A DNA stretch of 64,000 nucleotides, from NCBI RefSeq assembly GCF_024397895.1, contig NZ_CP073346.1, forward strand, positions 868,001-932,000, written 5' to 3'. Made by a program: the position numbers and the translations under genes. Shown here in pieces: positions 8,805-18,216 of this stretch. The DNA comes from Pseudomonas benzenivorans. Its GTDB lineage: Bacteria; Pseudomonadota; Gammaproteobacteria; Pseudomonadales; Pseudomonadaceae. The notes under the pieces are model-generated. The model was not told the DNA's origin. It worked only from the letters and a program-made list of their open reading frames with translations, and searched no databases. Positions within the stretch are counted from its first letter, which is position 1. Each line of letters begins with the position of its first letter.

Positions 8805-9430
8805 CGCCGCTCGGTGAGCGCCAGGCCGATGCCCATGGCCATGATCAGCACGCCCGCGGCGCTCTGCTGCCAGCGGCGCCAGGCCGGGCGATCGCCCAGG
8901 CGACTGCCGAAGTGCCCGCACAGCGCCGCAACGGCGGCATTCACCAGGGTGCCGCTGAGGCTGAAGATCACCCCGAGCAGGAGCATCTGCCAGACGAAGC
9001 TCGGCGATTCGGGGCTGGCGAACTGCGGCAGAAAGGCGAGGAAGAACAGCGCCACCTTGGGGTTGAAGACGTTCACCAGCACCCCCTGCCAGAGCACCTG
9101 GGGCAGCCGCGCCGGCACCAGCGCCTGGCTCTTCGCCTCGCGCCAGCCCGCACGGATCAGCTGCACCCCCAGCCAGACCAGATAGAGCACCCCGGCCCAC
9201 TTCACCAGGGTGAAGGCCAGCGCCGACATCATCAGCAGCGCCGACAGGCCGAAGGCGGCCGCCAGGGCATGCACCAGGCAGCCGACGCCTATCCCCAGGC
9301 TCGACACCAGCCCGGCGGGCGCGCCCTGGGCGCTGGCGCGCGAGGCGATATACAGCATGTCCGGCCCGGGGGTCAGGTTCAACGCCAGGGTCGCGGCGAG
9401 AAACAGGCCGAAATGTTCGATGCCGAGCAT
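8801..9430 (-). CDS. LysE-family amino-acid exporter
   Basis: 209 residues with six hydrophobic segments and the LysE/RhtB signature near the N-terminus (LFLAATLALNLTPGPDMLYIASR). A second family landmark is NVFNPKVALFFLAFLPQF around residue 125. The protein probably exports amino acids or homoserine-lactone-like compounds from the cytoplasm; the substrate cannot be read from sequence. ATG at 9430 follows a GGAGGAAG-type ribosome site. Convergent with the methyltransferase gene. Confidence 0.91.
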   Translation of the reverse strand: MLGIEHFGLFLAATLALNLTPGPDMLYIASRASAQGAPAGLVSSLGIGVGCLVHALAAAFGLSALLMMSALAFTLVKWAGVLYLVWLGVQLIRAGWREAKSQALVPARLPQVLWQGVLVNVFNPKVALFFLAFLPQFASPESPSFVWQMLLLGVIFSLSGTLVNAAVAALCGHFGSRLGDRPAWRRWQQSAAGVLIMAMGIGLALTERR

Positions 9431-9495
9431 GGTCTTCCTCCGTTGAGTGCTGCGGTGGCCGTAAGCCGAGGCGTGCGAGTCCCGGCCGCCAGCGA

Positions 9496-10722
9496 TCAGC
9501 GCAGCAGCTTGGTATCCAGCACCTCGGACGGCGCGCCCATGATGCTTTCGCTGATCTCGACCAGATCCTGGGTACTGACCTTGTTCAGGCGCATCAGGCC
9601 GCGGGTGACGTCATCCAGCGAGCGCGGCTGGCTGTCCTTGGTGGCCTGGCGGATTTCCCGGTCCAGCTCCTGCAGCAGCAGCACCGCGCGGGCAGTGACC
9701 GGGCCGGTGGATCGGGCGCCGCGCAGGCTCTTGACTGGCTTGCTCCACTTGCTCAGCTGCTGGCGAATCTTCTGGTAACGCTCCTCGCTCAATCCGCCGG
9801 CGCGGCGCATCAGCTCGATGGCGTAATACTCGGCCAGCCCCTCTACGACCCAGTCACTGCGATCGCGCTGACTGATGCGACTGAACACGTGCACCAGCTC
9901 ATGCACCAGAGAACTGGTGCCGTTCTCGCTGACCAGCGGACGATCGGTGTGCATGTAGTAGGAGTTGGTCGCCGACAGGCCGCCGCGCCACATCGGGTCG
10001 CCGGCGCCGACGATCAGCAGCTTGGCCGGATCGCGCGGGAACACCGCCTGCATCTGCGGCCAGATGAAGGTCAGCAGGGTGAGGATGTCCATCCGCCGCA
10101 TTCCCTCGCCGACCGGTGCGGCGACCGTGACATCGGTATCGCCCAGCTGGGCGCGCCGGGTCCCGATCTTGCCGGCGACTATCCAGCCGGTCGGGCGGTC
10201 GAACTTGCGCAGCGGATTGTCGATGCGGAATTTGTTCTTGCCGATCCGTGGCCAGCCGGTCTCGACCCCGCGCCAGCCCTTGGGCAGCTCGAACTGCAGG
10301 CGCGAGACCAGCACGGTGTCGTCTTCCTGGCGCAGGCGGGCGCTGGGCACCAGGTCGTCGCCACGCAGCAGCGCCCAGTCCTCGGTCATGCGCGCGTCGT
10401 AATGCTGGTCGCCGCGCAGATGGTTGATGCGCACGCGATAACTCAACTTCGCCCGTCCCTTGGCCGGTTGCCACAGGCCCCGCCCGGGGCTGTCCTGGGT
10501 CCACTGGCCGTCGGCGGCGAAATCGCTGTACATCCCCTCCTCGCCCAGGTCGAAATCCAGGCTCAGCACCCGCTCACCCTTCTCCAGGGTCAGGCTGACT
10601 TCGGCCTGATCACTGTCTGGGAGGAAACGTACCTGATAGTCCAGGTCAACGTTCTTGGCGGCCCACAGCGGGGCACTGAAGATCAGCGCTGCGGCGGACA
10701 ACAAGCTACGGCGAATCGGCAT
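9496..10722 (-). CDS. Exported gluzincin-type metallopeptidase-like protein
   Basis: 408 residues from ATG 10722 (MPIRRSLLSAAALIFSAPLWA, a clear signal peptide, cleavage after WAA); a GTG three codons upstream (10731) is possible but too close to the AGGA ribosome site. The N-terminal half resembles the beta-rich domain of M1/M61-like peptidases. The C-terminal half has the zinc motif HELVH in SSLVHELVHVFSRIS and the third ligand Glu in VVEGLAEYYAIELMRR. That spacing is gluzincin-like. The expected M1 exopeptidase motif GAMEN is absent, replaced by WRGGLSATNSYYM, so peptidase specificity differs from aminopeptidase N. Probably periplasmic. Confidence 0.82.
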   Translation of the reverse strand: MPIRRSLLSAAALIFSAPLWAAKNVDLDYQVRFLPDSDQAEVSLTLEKGERVLSLDFDLGEEGMYSDFAADGQWTQDSPGRGLWQPAKGRAKLSYRVRINHLRGDQHYDARMTEDWALLRGDDLVPSARLRQEDDTVLVSRLQFELPKGWRGVETGWPRIGKNKFRIDNPLRKFDRPTGWIVAGKIGTRRAQLGDTDVTVAAPVGEGMRRMDILTLLTFIWPQMQAVFPRDPAKLLIVGAGDPMWRGGLSATNSYYMHTDRPLVSENGTSSLVHELVHVFSRISQRDRSDWVVEGLAEYYAIELMRRAGGLSEERYQKIRQQLSKWSKPVKSLRGARSTGPVTARAVLLLQELDREIRQATKDSQPRSLDDVTRGLMRLNKVSTQDLVEISESIMGAPSEVLDTKLLR

Positions 10723-10837
10723 ACGAGGCACTTCCTAGGCAGGACGATACGAAGAAACCATAGACCGGTTGCGCGTCGAACGATTCCCGGTCGCTGGCGG
10801 CTACGCTTGCACAAAGCCGGCAGCGCTGCAATGGCGC

Positions 10838-11287
10838 TTAGCCAGCGCGGAAGATCAGGTGCTCTTCCCAGTCATCCTCGGCGACGCTGTTCTCGCTGAG
10901 CATGCGTCCGGCCTGGGAGATGCGTTCGACATGCACCGCTTGCGGGTCGCCACAGACCAGGTGGTGCCAAAGCGGCAGGTCCTTGCCCTCGCTGACCAGA
11001 CGGTAGGCGCAGGTCGGCGGCAGCCACTGGAACTGGTCGGCCTGGGCCGGGGTGAGCTGGATGCAGTCGGGAACGAAACGGGCGCGATTGGCGTAATCGG
11101 TGCACCGACAACTGTCCAGATCGAGCAGTTTGCAGGCGATACGCGTGTAGTAGACGCTGCCGTCGTCCTCGTCCTCGAGTTTCTGCAGGCAGCACAGACC
11201 GCAGCCGTCGCACAGCGACTCCCACTCGTCCTGGTCGAGCTGGGCGAGGGTCTTGCGTTTCCAGAAGGGTTCGACTTTGGCGGCCAT
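10838..11287 (-). CDS. ycgN: YcgN-family cysteine-cluster protein (UPF0260)
   Basis: 149 residues from ATG 11287 ([17 protein letters not shown]); the open frame upstream of it is not conserved-looking. Conserved cysteines occur as CDGCGLCC near residue 28 and later as [12 protein letters not shown] and PDCIQL, the pattern of the Fe-S/zinc-type cysteine-cluster family (CxxCxxCC). Typical end segments [20 protein letters not shown] and DDWEEHLI are present. Biochemical role unknown. It belongs to a same-strand run with the hydroxyacid dehydrogenase, ycgL and rnd, an order common in gamma-proteobacteria. Confidence 0.9.
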   Translation of the reverse strand: MAAKVEPFWKRKTLAQLDQDEWESLCDGCGLCCLQKLEDEDDGSVYYTRIACKLLDLDSCRCTDYANRARFVPDCIQLTPAQADQFQWLPPTCAYRLVSEGKDLPLWHHLVCGDPQAVHVERISQAGRMLSENSVAEDDWEEHLIFRAG

Positions 11288-11374
11288 GGCGAGCGGTATG
11301 GGTACGGGCGAAAGGGCCGGCAGTCTAGCGTGGAGGCCGCGCCCGGCCAAGGGCGCATCGCCGAACGGCGCTGG

Positions 11375-12307
11375 CTAGTAACCGCGCACGAAATCCACCT
11401 GACCGCGCAGCTCATGGCCTGTGCGCCAGCGCGTCAGGTTGTCGAGGAACAACTGCGCCATCAGGTGCGGCTCGGTCGGGGCCGACGTGTGACCGGTGAG
11501 CAGCAGGTGCGGCGCGGTCCAGAACGGATGACCCGCAGGCAGCGGCTCTTGGCGGCAGACGTCGATCACCGCGCCGGCCAGCTGCCCCTGCTCCAAGGCG
11601 GCGACCAGGTCGGCATCGACCACCGCCACCCCGCGACCGGCATTGATCAGCACGGCGCTGGACTTGAGCCGGGCCAGCAAGGTGGCGTCGTAGATATCGC
11701 GGGTGGCCGGCGTATCCGGCAGCAGGTTGACCAGGTAATCGGCGCTGGCGGCCAGGCGAGGCAGCGCATCCATGCCGGCCACCTCGACGAAGGGCGCCTG
11801 CACCCGCGCCTGGCTGGCGATTCCCAGCAGTTCGACGCCGAAGGGGGCGAGGAACTGCGCCACACTCTGGCCGATATCGCCACAGCCGACGATCAGCACC
11901 CGGCGACCGACCAGACTGCGCGGCAGGCGGTTGTCCCAGTGCTGCTCCACCTGCGCGGCCAGGCGCGCGAACAGCCGGCGCTCATGGGCCAGGAGGTAAC
12001 CGAGCACATACTCGGCCATTACCTGGCCGAAGATGCCCACGGCGCGACTGAGTCGGTAATCGCGTGGCAACTGCGGCGCCAGCAACGGGGTGATGCCGGC
12101 CCAGGTGGACTGCAGCCACTGCGGCTTGTGTCCCTGCTCCAGCAGCCCGGCGAGCAGGTCCGGCTGGCCCAACCAGAGCGGGCAACGGGCGGCCAACTGG
12201 GCCAGTTCAGCGGGATCATCGCTGCCGTGCAGCACCAGCTCGGGGGAGGCCTGGTGCAGCAACTCGGCATAGGTGACGTGGTCGGCTTCGGCGATCAGCA
12301 GGTGCAT
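11375..12307 (-). CDS. D-isomer 2-hydroxyacid dehydrogenase (GhrA-like)
   Basis: 310 residues. A Rossmann NAD(P)-binding segment VLIVGCGDIGQSVAQFLAPFG lies near residue 135, with the catalytic Arg in VLINAGRGVAVVDAD, Glu in CRQEPLPAGHPFW and His in LTGHTSAPTEPH. These define the D-2-hydroxyacid dehydrogenase family; overall length and the absence of regulatory domains fit glyoxylate/hydroxypyruvate reductases of the GhrA subgroup. Substrate is not determined. Gene order ycgL-this gene-ycgN on one strand suggests co-transcription. Confidence 0.9.
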   Translation of the reverse strand: MHLLIAEADHVTYAELLHQASPELVLHGSDDPAELAQLAARCPLWLGQPDLLAGLLEQGHKPQWLQSTWAGITPLLAPQLPRDYRLSRAVGIFGQVMAEYVLGYLLAHERRLFARLAAQVEQHWDNRLPRSLVGRRVLIVGCGDIGQSVAQFLAPFGVELLGIASQARVQAPFVEVAGMDALPRLAASADYLVNLLPDTPATRDIYDATLLARLKSSAVLINAGRGVAVVDADLVAALEQGQLAGAVIDVCRQEPLPAGHPFWTAPHLLLTGHTSAPTEPHLMAQLFLDNLTRWRTGHELRGQVDFVRGY

Positions 12308-12330
12308 GTTGGATCCTTGGCCTGGTGGGT

Positions 12331-12624
12331 TCAGACGGGGTCGTTGCGGCGCAGCAGCTCGTCCGGCAGGTGCTCGATATACTCATCTTCCGGCGGCGGC
12401 ATCTGCAAGTGAAAGCCCTGCTGCTCGAGGTTGTCGAGCACCTTGTGGATATCCTCGCGGGCCAGCTGGCGTTCCGGGCTGAGCACCATGTCGAAGGTGT
12501 GGATGGGCGGGCCGAAGGCGACCAGCAGGTTCTCGGGCACACGCTTGAGCGCGTCGCTCTTGAGCACGTAGAGGTACATCTCGTTCTTGCGCGGACTTTT
12601 GTAGATCGAGCAAATGCGCTTCAC
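12331..12624 (-). CDS. ycgL: YcgL-domain protein
   Basis: 97 residues with the full YcgL domain: [20 protein letters not shown] at the start, then [20 protein letters not shown] and a C-terminal helix ([20 protein letters not shown]). A small alpha/beta protein of unknown biochemical role. Its ATG overlaps the stop of rnd by four bases (12621-12624), so the two are translationally coupled, a conserved pairing in Pseudomonas and relatives. Confidence 0.94.
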   Translation of the reverse strand: MKRICSIYKSPRKNEMYLYVLKSDALKRVPENLLVAFGPPIHTFDMVLSPERQLAREDIHKVLDNLEQQGFHLQMPPPEDEYIEHLPDELLRRNDPV

Positions 12625-13754
12625 GCGGGGTCTCCTTCAGCGGCCAGGCAGTCGAGCAGGGCCTGGCCCATCAATTCACGGCGCCAGCCACGCAGGGCGT
12701 CTGGCAACTGGTAGGGGCCATCGGGGTAGCCGCTTTTCAGCAGGGCTTCGAGGGTTTTCTTGCGCAGCATCAGTTCCGGCGCGATGTCCAGGCGCTCGGC
12801 CTGGCGCTGGCCGATGGCGCGCAGCTTCTTCAGCAGTGCCGAGGCCTCCACCGGCAGCGGCTCGGGCAGGGCCTCGGGCCAGTCGGCCGGCGGCGTGGCG
12901 GCGGCGTCCTTGATCAGCTGCAACAGGGTCTCGCCGTCCTGGCGTACGGTCTTGGGGTGCATGTCGTCGATGCGCGCCAGGGCCACCAGGTTGTCCGGCT
13001 GGCTGCGCGCCAGCGGCCACAGCGAATGCTCGCGAATGATGCGGTTGCGCGGCTGGTTGCGCGCCCGCGCCTCACGCTCGCGCCAGGCGCACAGGGCGCG
13101 CAGCACCGCCAGTTGCTGGCGCGACAGCTTCCAGGCCAGCTTGGCCTCGCGGTAGAGCTCCTGCGGGTCGACTTCGCGGCGCAGGTTGGCCACCAGCTCG
13201 GCACCGTCCTCCAGCACCCAGGCGTTCTTCTCCTCGGACAGCTGCCGCTGCTGGGCCTGGTACACCTCGGCCAGGTGCAGCACGTCCTCGGCGGCGTAGC
13301 TGACCTGGGTCTCGGACAACGGGCGCTGCAGCCAATCGGAGCGGGTCTCGCCCTTGGGCAGCTCGATGTTAAGCACCGCCTGGACCAGGCGCGAATAACC
13401 CATGGAGAAGCCGAGGTTGAGATAGCCGGCGGCCAGTTGAGTGTCGAACAGCGGCGTCGGCAGGCTGCCGGCCAGGCGCAGGAAGACCTCCAGATCCTCG
13501 CTGCAGGCGTGCAGCACCTTGACCACCGTAGCGTCTTCAAGCAATGCAGCGAAGGGCGTCCAGTCGCTGATCTGCAGGGGGTCGATCAGGTAGGCCCGCT
13601 CGCCCTCGCTGACCTGCAGCAGGCCGGCGATCGGGTAGAAGGTGTCGACCCGCATGAACTCGGTGTCCAGGGCCACGAACGGCAACCGATGCCAGTCGGC
13701 GCAATGCTGAGCCAGGCTGGCATCGTCAAGAATCCAATGAATATCGATAGCCAC
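12621..13754 (-). CDS. rnd: Ribonuclease D
   Basis: 377 residues. The N-terminal DEDDy 3'-5' exonuclease domain shows Exo[17 protein letters not shown] (Asp/Glu), Exo[14 protein letters not shown] (Asp) and Exo[12 protein letters not shown] (Tyr/Asp). Two HRDC-type helical domains follow from about residue 205 ([20 protein letters not shown]). RNase D trims tRNA and other stable RNA 3' ends. It is the first gene of the minus-strand run rnd-ycgL-hydroxyacid dehydrogenase-ycgN; upstream lies a 258-base divergent spacer shared with the strictosidine-synthase-like gene. Confidence 0.95.
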   Translation of the reverse strand: MAIDIHWILDDASLAQHCADWHRLPFVALDTEFMRVDTFYPIAGLLQVSEGERAYLIDPLQISDWTPFAALLEDATVVKVLHACSEDLEVFLRLAGSLPTPLFDTQLAAGYLNLGFSMGYSRLVQAVLNIELPKGETRSDWLQRPLSETQVSYAAEDVLHLAEVYQAQQRQLSEEKNAWVLEDGAELVANLRREVDPQELYREAKLAWKLSRQQLAVLRALCAWREREARARNQPRNRIIREHSLWPLARSQPDNLVALARIDDMHPKTVRQDGETLLQLIKDAAATPPADWPEALPEPLPVEASALLKKLRAIGQRQAERLDIAPELMLRKKTLEALLKSGYPDGPYQLPDALRGWRRELMGQALLDCLAAEGDPA

Positions 13755-14012
13755 GCGGCACTCCCGTCAAGAATACCGCGCAGTATATATCGCCAATGCC
13801 CCTTGCCGGGCATCGAGACCGGCAAAGGATCGTGGACTTCGAACGGCTGGACGGTCGGCTGCTCGTAGGCATCGGCGATGGCCCGGGCGGCTGGTCCACC
13901 GACGTACACGCACAGTGCGCCCGCAACACCTCCACGTCCACAGCGGCGGACAAAGACGCTACCCTGATAGCTTTTGCCCACCCGGAACGCTTCAACACAA
14001 GGAATGATTGCG

Positions 14013-15074
14013 ATGAACAAACTGCTTGGCCTACTCGTGCTGGGGCTTGTCGCCACGGCGCTCTACCTGGCGATCACCCCCAGCCCGATCGAGCCGCTGG
14101 CCTGGCAGGCACCGCCCGCTCCGGTCATGACCGGCGTACTGGAACCCAACGACACGCTGATGAAAGCCGAGTTGCTCGGCAAGGGACACGTGCAGGGGCC
14201 GGAGGACAGCGCGGTGGACGCCCAAGGCCTGGTCTACAGCGGCCTGCACGACGGGCGCATCGTGCGCATCGCAGCCGACGGTCGGGTCGAGCCTTTCGCC
14301 TACACCGGCGGACGCCCCCTGGGCATGGATTTCGACGCCGCCGGCAACCTGATCGTGGCCGATGCCTACAAGGGCCTGCTGTCGATCGATCCCCAGGGGC
14401 AGATCCGGGTACTCGCAACCGAAGCCGCAGGCGTCCCGTTCCGCTTCACCGACGACCTGGATATCGCCGCCGACGGCACTATCTATTTCAGCGACGCCTC
14501 TTCGCGCTTCGCGCAGCCCGACTACCTGCTCGACCTGCTCGAGGCCCGCCCCCACGGCCGCCTGCTCAGCTATCGGCCGGCCAGCGGCGAGACCCGCGTG
14601 CTGCTCGAGGACCTGTACTTCGCCAACGGCGTGGCGCTATCGGCCGACGAGGACTTCGTGCTGGTCAACGAGACCTACCGCTACCGCATCACCCGCTACT
14701 GGCTCAAAGGCGATAAGGCCGGCAGCGCCGACACCTTCATCGACAACCTGCCGGGCCTGCCGGACAACCTGCAGGGTGACGGCGCGGGCACCTTCTGGGT
14801 CGCCCTGCCGACCCCGCGCAAGGCCGACGCCGACTTTCTCCATCGCCACCCCTGGCTCAAGGCCCAGTTGGCCAAGCTGCCGCGCGCCCTGTGGCCCAAG
14901 CCGATTGACTACGGCCTGGTCATCGCCCTCAACGAGCGGGGCGAGATCGTCCGCAGCCTGCACGACGCCAGCGGCAGCCACCTGCGCATGGTCACCTCGG
15001 CCAAGCCGGTGGGCGACTACCTGTACCTCGGCAGCCTGGACAACGACCGCATCGGCAAGCTGAGAATTCGCTGA
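14013..15074 (+). CDS. SMP-30/strictosidine-synthase-like beta-propeller protein
   Basis: 353 residues from ATG 14013, chosen because AAGGA lies about 9 bases upstream and the next residues (MNKLLGLLVLGLVATALYLA) form a signal anchor. A six-bladed propeller follows, with repeats such as DGRIVRIAADGRV, GGRPLGMDFDAAGNLIVADA and the strictosidine synthase C-terminal motif ANGVALSADEDFVLVNETYRYRITRYWLKG. Homologues are lactonases or of unknown substrate; true strictosidine synthase activity is not implied. Probably membrane-tethered with the propeller in the periplasm. Single gene. Confidence 0.85.
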   Translation: MNKLLGLLVLGLVATALYLAITPSPIEPLAWQAPPAPVMTGVLEPNDTLMKAELLGKGHVQGPEDSAVDAQGLVYSGLHDGRIVRIAADGRVEPFAYTGGRPLGMDFDAAGNLIVADAYKGLLSIDPQGQIRVLATEAAGVPFRFTDDLDIAADGTIYFSDASSRFAQPDYLLDLLEARPHGRLLSYRPASGETRVLLEDLYFANGVALSADEDFVLVNETYRYRITRYWLKGDKAGSADTFIDNLPGLPDNLQGDGAGTFWVALPTPRKADADFLHRHPWLKAQLAKLPRALWPKPIDYGLVIALNERGEIVRSLHDASGSHLRMVTSAKPVGDYLYLGSLDNDRIGKLRIR

Positions 15075-15134
15075 GTCAACCAAACCAGCCCGCCAGCGGT
15101 TCCCCCTGGTGGGCGCTGAGCGCGGACTGAAGCC

Positions 15135-15815
15135 TTACTTGAGCTTTTCGGCGATCCAGATGGTGTGCCGGGTGCCACGGTTGCCATGGGCATACACCTG
15201 CACCTCTTCGACCTTGAACCCGCTGCGGCGCACCTTGTCGGCAAACGCGCGATCGGCGCTGGCCGACCACACCGCCAGCATGCCCTTGGGCCGCAGCGCC
15301 TGATGACACTGGCGCAGGCCCTCGGCGGAATACAGCCAGCTGTTGCCCTTCTGGGTCAGCCCCTCGGGGCCATTGTCGACATCCAGCATGATCGCGTCAT
15401 AGGCCTGGGTAGATGCCTTGAGCTGCTTGGCGACATCCTCCTGCACCACCCGGGTGCGCGGGTCCAGCAGCGGGTAGTCGGACTTGGCGCCCAGCGGGCC
15501 GCGGTTCCACGCCACCACCCCGGGCACCAGTTCGGCCACCGTCACCTCGGCATCCGCCCCCAGGTGCTGCAGCGCCGAGGCCAGGGTAAAGCCCATGCCC
15601 AGTCCGCCGATCAGCGCCCGCGCCTGCGGCCGGCCGGCCACCTTCTTGCAGGGAATCGCCGCCAGGGCGTCTTCGGAGCCGTGCATGCGCGTGTTCATCA
15701 GCTGGCCACCGTCGCCGCCGGCGATCTTGATGACGAAATCCTCGCCGTACTCGAACAGGCACAGGGCGCCGCCGCCGGGAATTTCCGCCGTGTCCAGCAG
15801 TACGAAGCGCTTCAT
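15135..15815 (-). CDS. Spermidine-synthase-like SAM-dependent enzyme
   Basis: 226 residues from ATG 15815 (MKRFVLLDTAEIPGGGALCL); the open frame upstream is not convincing. A class I Rossmann fold is visible: RALIGGLGMGFTLASALQ (motif I), VTVAELVPGVVAWNRGPL (acidic residue after strand 2) and DAIMLDVDNGPEGL. It resembles the catalytic domain of polyamine aminopropyltransferases, but the N-terminal beta domain is shortened, so it could be a methyltransferase-like relative. The stop converges on the propeller protein gene. Function is inferred at family level only. Confidence 0.8.
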   Translation of the reverse strand: MKRFVLLDTAEIPGGGALCLFEYGEDFVIKIAGGDGGQLMNTRMHGSEDALAAIPCKKVAGRPQARALIGGLGMGFTLASALQHLGADAEVTVAELVPGVVAWNRGPLGAKSDYPLLDPRTRVVQEDVAKQLKASTQAYDAIMLDVDNGPEGLTQKGNSWLYSAEGLRQCHQALRPKGMLAVWSASADRAFADKVRRSGFKVEEVQVYAHGNRGTRHTIWIAEKLK

Positions 15816-16129
15816 ATCGATCGACGAACCTGTGTAAGGAAAGGAGCCGGCACAATACAGCAGCCCGGCGAAGGCCACAGCCACTGTGTGCCCGACCATC
15901 CCCAGTCAAACCCGCCTGGGCCCTGACCGCAGAGCTCAGGTTGGTCCTGAAGGGCCCCGTAGGGGTTGGTGGCGTTGACGTCCTGCCGACAGGCGCTGAA
16001 AGCCGACCAGCGCGGCCAGCAAGGTAGTGGCCGTCATCAGTTTCAAGCGATGCCCGGACGCCTCCGAAAGTATCAACAGGCGTCGTCCCCCAGCGGCAAC
16101 AGAGGGCGACCGATGATGCAGCAGCGGGA
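15816..16129. other. Gene-free spacer
   Basis: 314 bases between two minus-strand genes (the spermidine-synthase-like gene and a rhodanese). A short open frame on the minus strand (15936-16172) overlaps the rhodanese 3' end and shows no ribosome site or family resemblance. No clear promoter, hairpin with T-tract or repeat was seen. Confidence 0.5.
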
Positions 16130-16459
16130 TCAATCGGCCAGCATCGCGGTCGAACCACCCTCGGCCTTCCACTGCTCGATGCCGCCGAGCAGATAGCGCG
16201 CACGCAAGCCCAGGCCAGCCAGCTGAACCGTGACACCCTGGCTGACCTCATGCCCGTGCACGCAATACACCACGACCTCACCCTGGGCCTGCAGCTGGCT
16301 GCCCCAGCTGGCAACCTCCTCGGGCAGGCGGCGCACGGCCCCGGGAATAACCGCGGGACTATCCAGGTAGGCCGGTTGCCGACGCACATCGCACAGCATC
16401 GGCGGCGTGGTCGATGCCAGCAAGGCCCGAAGCTGCGCGACTGTGATCGCTTCAGGCAT
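16130..16459 (-). CDS. Single-domain rhodanese
   Basis: 109 residues from ATG 16459, preceded by a strong AGGAGGG site. One rhodanese domain: CDVRRQPAYLDSPAVIPGAV at the start, the active-site loop YCVHGHEVSQGV with Cys66 as persulfide carrier, and GLRARYLLGGIEQWKAEGG at the end. A small cytoplasmic sulfurtransferase or redox protein; the acceptor is unknown. The loop sequence VHGHEV has the six-residue length of sulfurtransferases rather than the longer loop of Cdc25-type phosphatases. Transcribed divergently from the two-domain sulfurtransferase. Confidence 0.88.
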   Translation of the reverse strand: MPEAITVAQLRALLASTTPPMLCDVRRQPAYLDSPAVIPGAVRRLPEEVASWGSQLQAQGEVVVYCVHGHEVSQGVTVQLAGLGLRARYLLGGIEQWKAEGGSTAMLAD

Positions 16460-16629
16460 GACACCCTCCTGACGCCCGGACTGCATCCGGGGTTTCGTTC
16501 AGATTCACCATCGCCTCACTCCGTTGTGCGTTTGCCCACCGCCCCTGCCAGCCTAGCCCACACCCTTGTCCTGCGCCGCCGGGCTGGGTTTATCATGCCT
16601 AGCCCCCACATGGACACAGGACGCCCACC

Positions 16630-17484
16630 ATGCCCCTCGCCCAGCTGATGACCTCAGCGGCGCTCGCCGCCCGCCTGCAACAACCCGACCTGCTGATACT
16701 CGATTGCCGCTTCGCCCTCGATGACCCGCGCTATGGTCAGCGCAGCTTTGCCAGCGGCCACATTCCCGGCGCCCAGTTCGCCGATCTGGAGCAGGACCTT
16801 TCCGGGCCCGTGCAGACGGGTGTCACCGGCCGCCACCCGCTGCCGGCGCCGGACGCCCTGCTCGAGCGCCTGCGTCAATGGGGCCTGAACCAGAACAGCG
16901 AGGTGGTGCTGTACGACGACGGCCCCGGTGCCTTTGCCGCCCGCGCCTGGTGGCTGCTGGCCTGGCTGGGCAAGCGTGACGGCGTCTACCTGCTCGACGG
17001 CGGCCTCAAGGCCTGGCGCACCGCCGGCCAGGCCCTGAGCCAGGATCAGCCAAGCCGTCCCCGCGGCGATTTCAGCGGCGAGCCCGATGAGCACCTGGTG
17101 ATCAGCGCCGAGCAGCTGCAGCAACGCCTCGGTCAGCCCCAGCTGACCCTGCTCGACGCCCGCGCCCTGCCGCGCTTTCGTGGCGATGTGGAGCCACTGG
17201 ACCCGGTGGCCGGGCACATCCCGGGCGCCCAATGCGCGGCCTTCAACGACAACCTGGACGGCGACGGCCACTTTCTGCGGAGCGAACCGCTGCGCCAGCG
17301 CTTCGCCGCGCAGCTGGGCCCGCGACCGGCCAGCGAACTGGTGGCCTACTGCGGTTCCGGCGTCACCGCCTGCCACAACCTGTTTGCCCTGTGCCTCGCC
17401 GGCTACCCGCTGGCACCGCTCTACGCCGGTTCCTGGAGCGAATGGATCACCGATCCCGCGCGCCCCGTGGCGACTGGCGACTGA
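16630..17484 (+). CDS. sseA: Two-domain sulfurtransferase (3-mercaptopyruvate sulfurtransferase type)
   Basis: 284 residues in two rhodanese domains. The inactive N-terminal domain (LILDCRFALDDPRYGQRSF to LLDGGLKAWRTAG) lacks the catalytic Cys. The C-terminal domain has the active loop CGSGVTACHN with Cys241; CG(S/A)GVTA is the signature of the mercaptopyruvate branch rather than the thiosulfate branch (CRxGxT). It transfers sulfur to cyanide or thiols in the cytoplasm. Start ATG 16630. Confidence 0.91.
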   Translation: MPLAQLMTSAALAARLQQPDLLILDCRFALDDPRYGQRSFASGHIPGAQFADLEQDLSGPVQTGVTGRHPLPAPDALLERLRQWGLNQNSEVVLYDDGPGAFAARAWWLLAWLGKRDGVYLLDGGLKAWRTAGQALSQDQPSRPRGDFSGEPDEHLVISAEQLQQRLGQPQLTLLDARALPRFRGDVEPLDPVAGHIPGAQCAAFNDNLDGDGHFLRSEPLRQRFAAQLGPRPASELVAYCGSGVTACHNLFALCLAGYPLAPLYAGSWSEWITDPARPVATGD

Positions 17485-17736
17485 GCCCGCACGACCGCTC
17501 GGCGCAGCACGTTAGTAGCTCGGAAGCCTTCGCAGCAAACCAAAGCCCGCTAAGCACAAAGGGGAATATGGGTTATGACCGAAAGCTGAAAACAATTTAA
17601 AAACATATCTTTACGGCTCAAAGGTCGCACTAGACTTGAACATGAGCGGCTAACCCCGCTCCCGGTGGGGCCTTTATAGAACAAACAGAAGCTGCCATGC
17701 GCCCCGGCCCCACCGGACACTTTTCGCGAGGGCTCT

Positions 17737-18216
17737 ATGGGTATCGCCGCCTGCGAGTTGCGCCAGCACGTCATTCGCCCCACCCTGCTCTACCTGGGGC
17801 GCCACTCAGACACCGCCGAAGCCCTGCTGCTGGGCGCCGCCGCCAGCCAGTCCGGCCTCGGCAGCGCCCTCGATGACCGTCGCGGCCACGGCCTGTATCG
17901 CATCGCCGAGCGCCGCCATCAGCGCCTGTGGGACCTGCACCTGGCCCGCGATCCGGACCTGGCCAGCCAGGTCCGTGGCCTGGCCAGCCAGCACGCCTTT
18001 CTCGCCGCCCCGCACCTGGAACTGACGGTCAACCTGCGCTATGCCACCGCCATCGCCTGGCTGCTGATCGAGGTGGAGCACATCGTGCTGCCGGCCGCCG
18101 ATGACCTGCTCGGCCTGGCGCTCATCTGGCGCCAGGTGTTTCACCCCCACGGCCAGCCCGGCGCGTTCATATCGGCCTGGCAGCGCTGCGTCGGCAACCT
18201 CAGCCAGGTCGCCTGA
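17737..18216 (+). CDS. Phage-related small protein, putative degenerate muramidase-like
   Basis: 159 residues. The opening (MGIAACELRQHVIRPTLLYLGRHS, then TAEALLLGAAASQSGLG) and GHGLYRIAERRHQRLWDLHL resemble, from memory, a family of phage structural/lysozyme-like proteins whose members read roughly TAAQES.LG and G.YQMEPATH.DIW. Here the Glu expected at that site is Gln38, so enzymatic activity may be lost. The remaining half (LRYATAIAWLLIEVEHIVLP) also fits that family. No other phage gene lies nearby. Upstream 250 bases are more AT-rich than the surroundings. Assignment is tentative. Confidence 0.6.
   Translation: MGIAACELRQHVIRPTLLYLGRHSDTAEALLLGAAASQSGLGSALDDRRGHGLYRIAERRHQRLWDLHLARDPDLASQVRGLASQHAFLAAPHLELTVNLRYATAIAWLLIEVEHIVLPAADDLLGLALIWRQVFHPHGQPGAFISAWQRCVGNLSQVA

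Noticed and set aside
10769..12412. A 547-codon plus-strand open frame opposite ycgN and the hydroxyacid dehydrogenase
   Set aside because: Covers two conserved genes on the other strand and has no domain or ribosome site.
15936..16172. 78-codon minus-strand frame between the spermidine-synthase-like and rhodanese genes
   Set aside because: Overlaps the rhodanese 3' end, no ribosome site, no recognisable product.
17640..17670. CCCC...GGGG hairpin after the sulfurtransferase as terminator
   Set aside because: Stem only 4-5 bp and the following tract CCTTTAT is weak.
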